Of a DNA stretch of 64,000 bases, positions 63,661-64,000 are shown piece by piece. This DNA is from G963677445 sp963677445. GTDB lineage: Bacteria; Bacteroidota; Ignavibacteria; Ignavibacteriales; Melioribacteraceae. Below the pieces are notes generated by a model that saw nothing but the letters and a program-made list of their open reading frames with translations, was not told the DNA's origin and ran no database searches. A program made the position numbers and the translations under genes. The stretch lies in NCBI GenBank assembly GCA_963677445.2, contig CAXXGF010000054.1:203152-267151 (forward strand), read 5' to 3'. Every line of letters begins with the position of its first letter. Within the stretch, counting starts at the first letter, position 1.

Positions 63661-64000
63661 CAATGGCGGGCTTCAGCGAAGCCGCTGCAGTAGCGCCATC
63701 GATGGCCCCCCCGTGACCGGCAGGCCATATTGGCGCTGGTAGGCGGAAATCGCGGCGCGGGTCTGGGTTCCAAACACCCCGTCGGCAACGCCTGCATCGA
63801 AGCCTGCCGCCGTCAGACGCGATTGCAGTTCCTTGCGCTGATCCGCGCTGAAGCCGTAATCATCATCGGGAAAACTGCCTCTGAGCGGCCCGGCCCCGGC
63901 GATGCGATCAGCGAGATAGCCGACGCCGATCGCATAATTGGTGGAATTGTTGTAGCGCTTGATGACGTTGAAGTTCGGTCCGACGACAAAGACCGGGCCG
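63661..64000 (-). CDS. lytic murein transglycosylase with peptidoglycan-binding domain, C-terminal part
   Basis: Runs off the right edge. The visible 112 residues contain the end of a SLT_2/MltB-type domain (FVVGPNFNVIKRYNNSTNYAIGVGYLADRIAG) and a peptidoglycan-binding domain (LQSRLTAAGFDAGVADGVFGTQTRAAISAYQRQYGLPVTG). After PVTGG the frame gives HRWRYC and ends at 63661. One extra G in the GGGGGG run (63705-63710) would instead give PSMALLQRLR and a normal stop at 63674, as expected for the family. It cleaves glycan strands in the periplasm. Upstream of the riboswitch, unrelated to it. Confidence 0.85.

Overview
The window joins two unrelated genomes. Positions 1 to about 50,825 are AT-rich DNA from a member of the Fibrobacteres-Chlorobi-Bacteroidetes group, most likely an Ignavibacteria/Chlorobi-side lineage. 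The evidence is repeated C-terminal secretion domains with NYPNPFNP-type motifs (type IX secretion cargo), many lipoproteins, long spacers with dispersed palindromic repeats, and bL28, ferritin and GH3 genes in typical small transcription units. From about 50,825 to 64,000 the DNA is GC-rich and alphaproteobacterial (Hyphomicrobiales-like): ribD-ribBA under an FMN riboswitch, a mannonate dehydratase/GntR/TRAP transporter locus, a diguanylate cyclase, a second TRAP transporter behind a TPP riboswitch, and the end of a lytic transglycosylase. At the join an RDD-like membrane gene and ribBA are both cut inside their coding sequence, sharing only CCGGT. An assembly chimera is the simplest reading.

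Left part, 0-16 kb: an M49-like lipoprotein (cut by the window edge), a WXXGXW-repeat protein with a consensus sigma-54 promoter, bL28, ferritin, then a run of secreted proteins (a peptidylarginine-deiminase-like enzyme with a type IX domain, a TolB-like propeller protein, an N-acetylmuramoyl-L-alanine amidase with a type IX domain). Next come an NhaC-type antiporter and the ergothioneine pair egtB-egtD, all three interrupted by a frameshift or stop.

16-36 kb: more type IX cargo, including a decayed copy next to an intact paralogue. Two inverted copies of a roughly 0.5 kb MITE-like repeat bracket a 7.4 kb block that holds tandem small membrane proteins, a PepSY/OB-fold pair, an IS1595 transposase beside a gene fragment, and a locus of two V4R-like proteins followed by a cysteine desulfurase. 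Then comes a 2.3 kb duplication of a secreted propeller plus coiled-coil protein gene, separated by a dead transposase.

36-50.8 kb: secreted lectin-like and propeller proteins, MsrAB, a thioredoxin-fold type IX cargo, a TPR histidine kinase, an ArsR-SRPBCC regulator with a palindromic operator, a GH3-family enzyme, a penicillin acylase and small hypothetical genes.

The strongest candidate for something new is in the right part: a TPP riboswitch directly upstream of a fused DctQM-DctP TRAP transporter, suggesting a TRAP-type importer for a thiamine precursor. Several genes on both sides of the join are broken by what look like single missing bases in short homopolymers, so sequencing error should be excluded before calling them pseudogenes.
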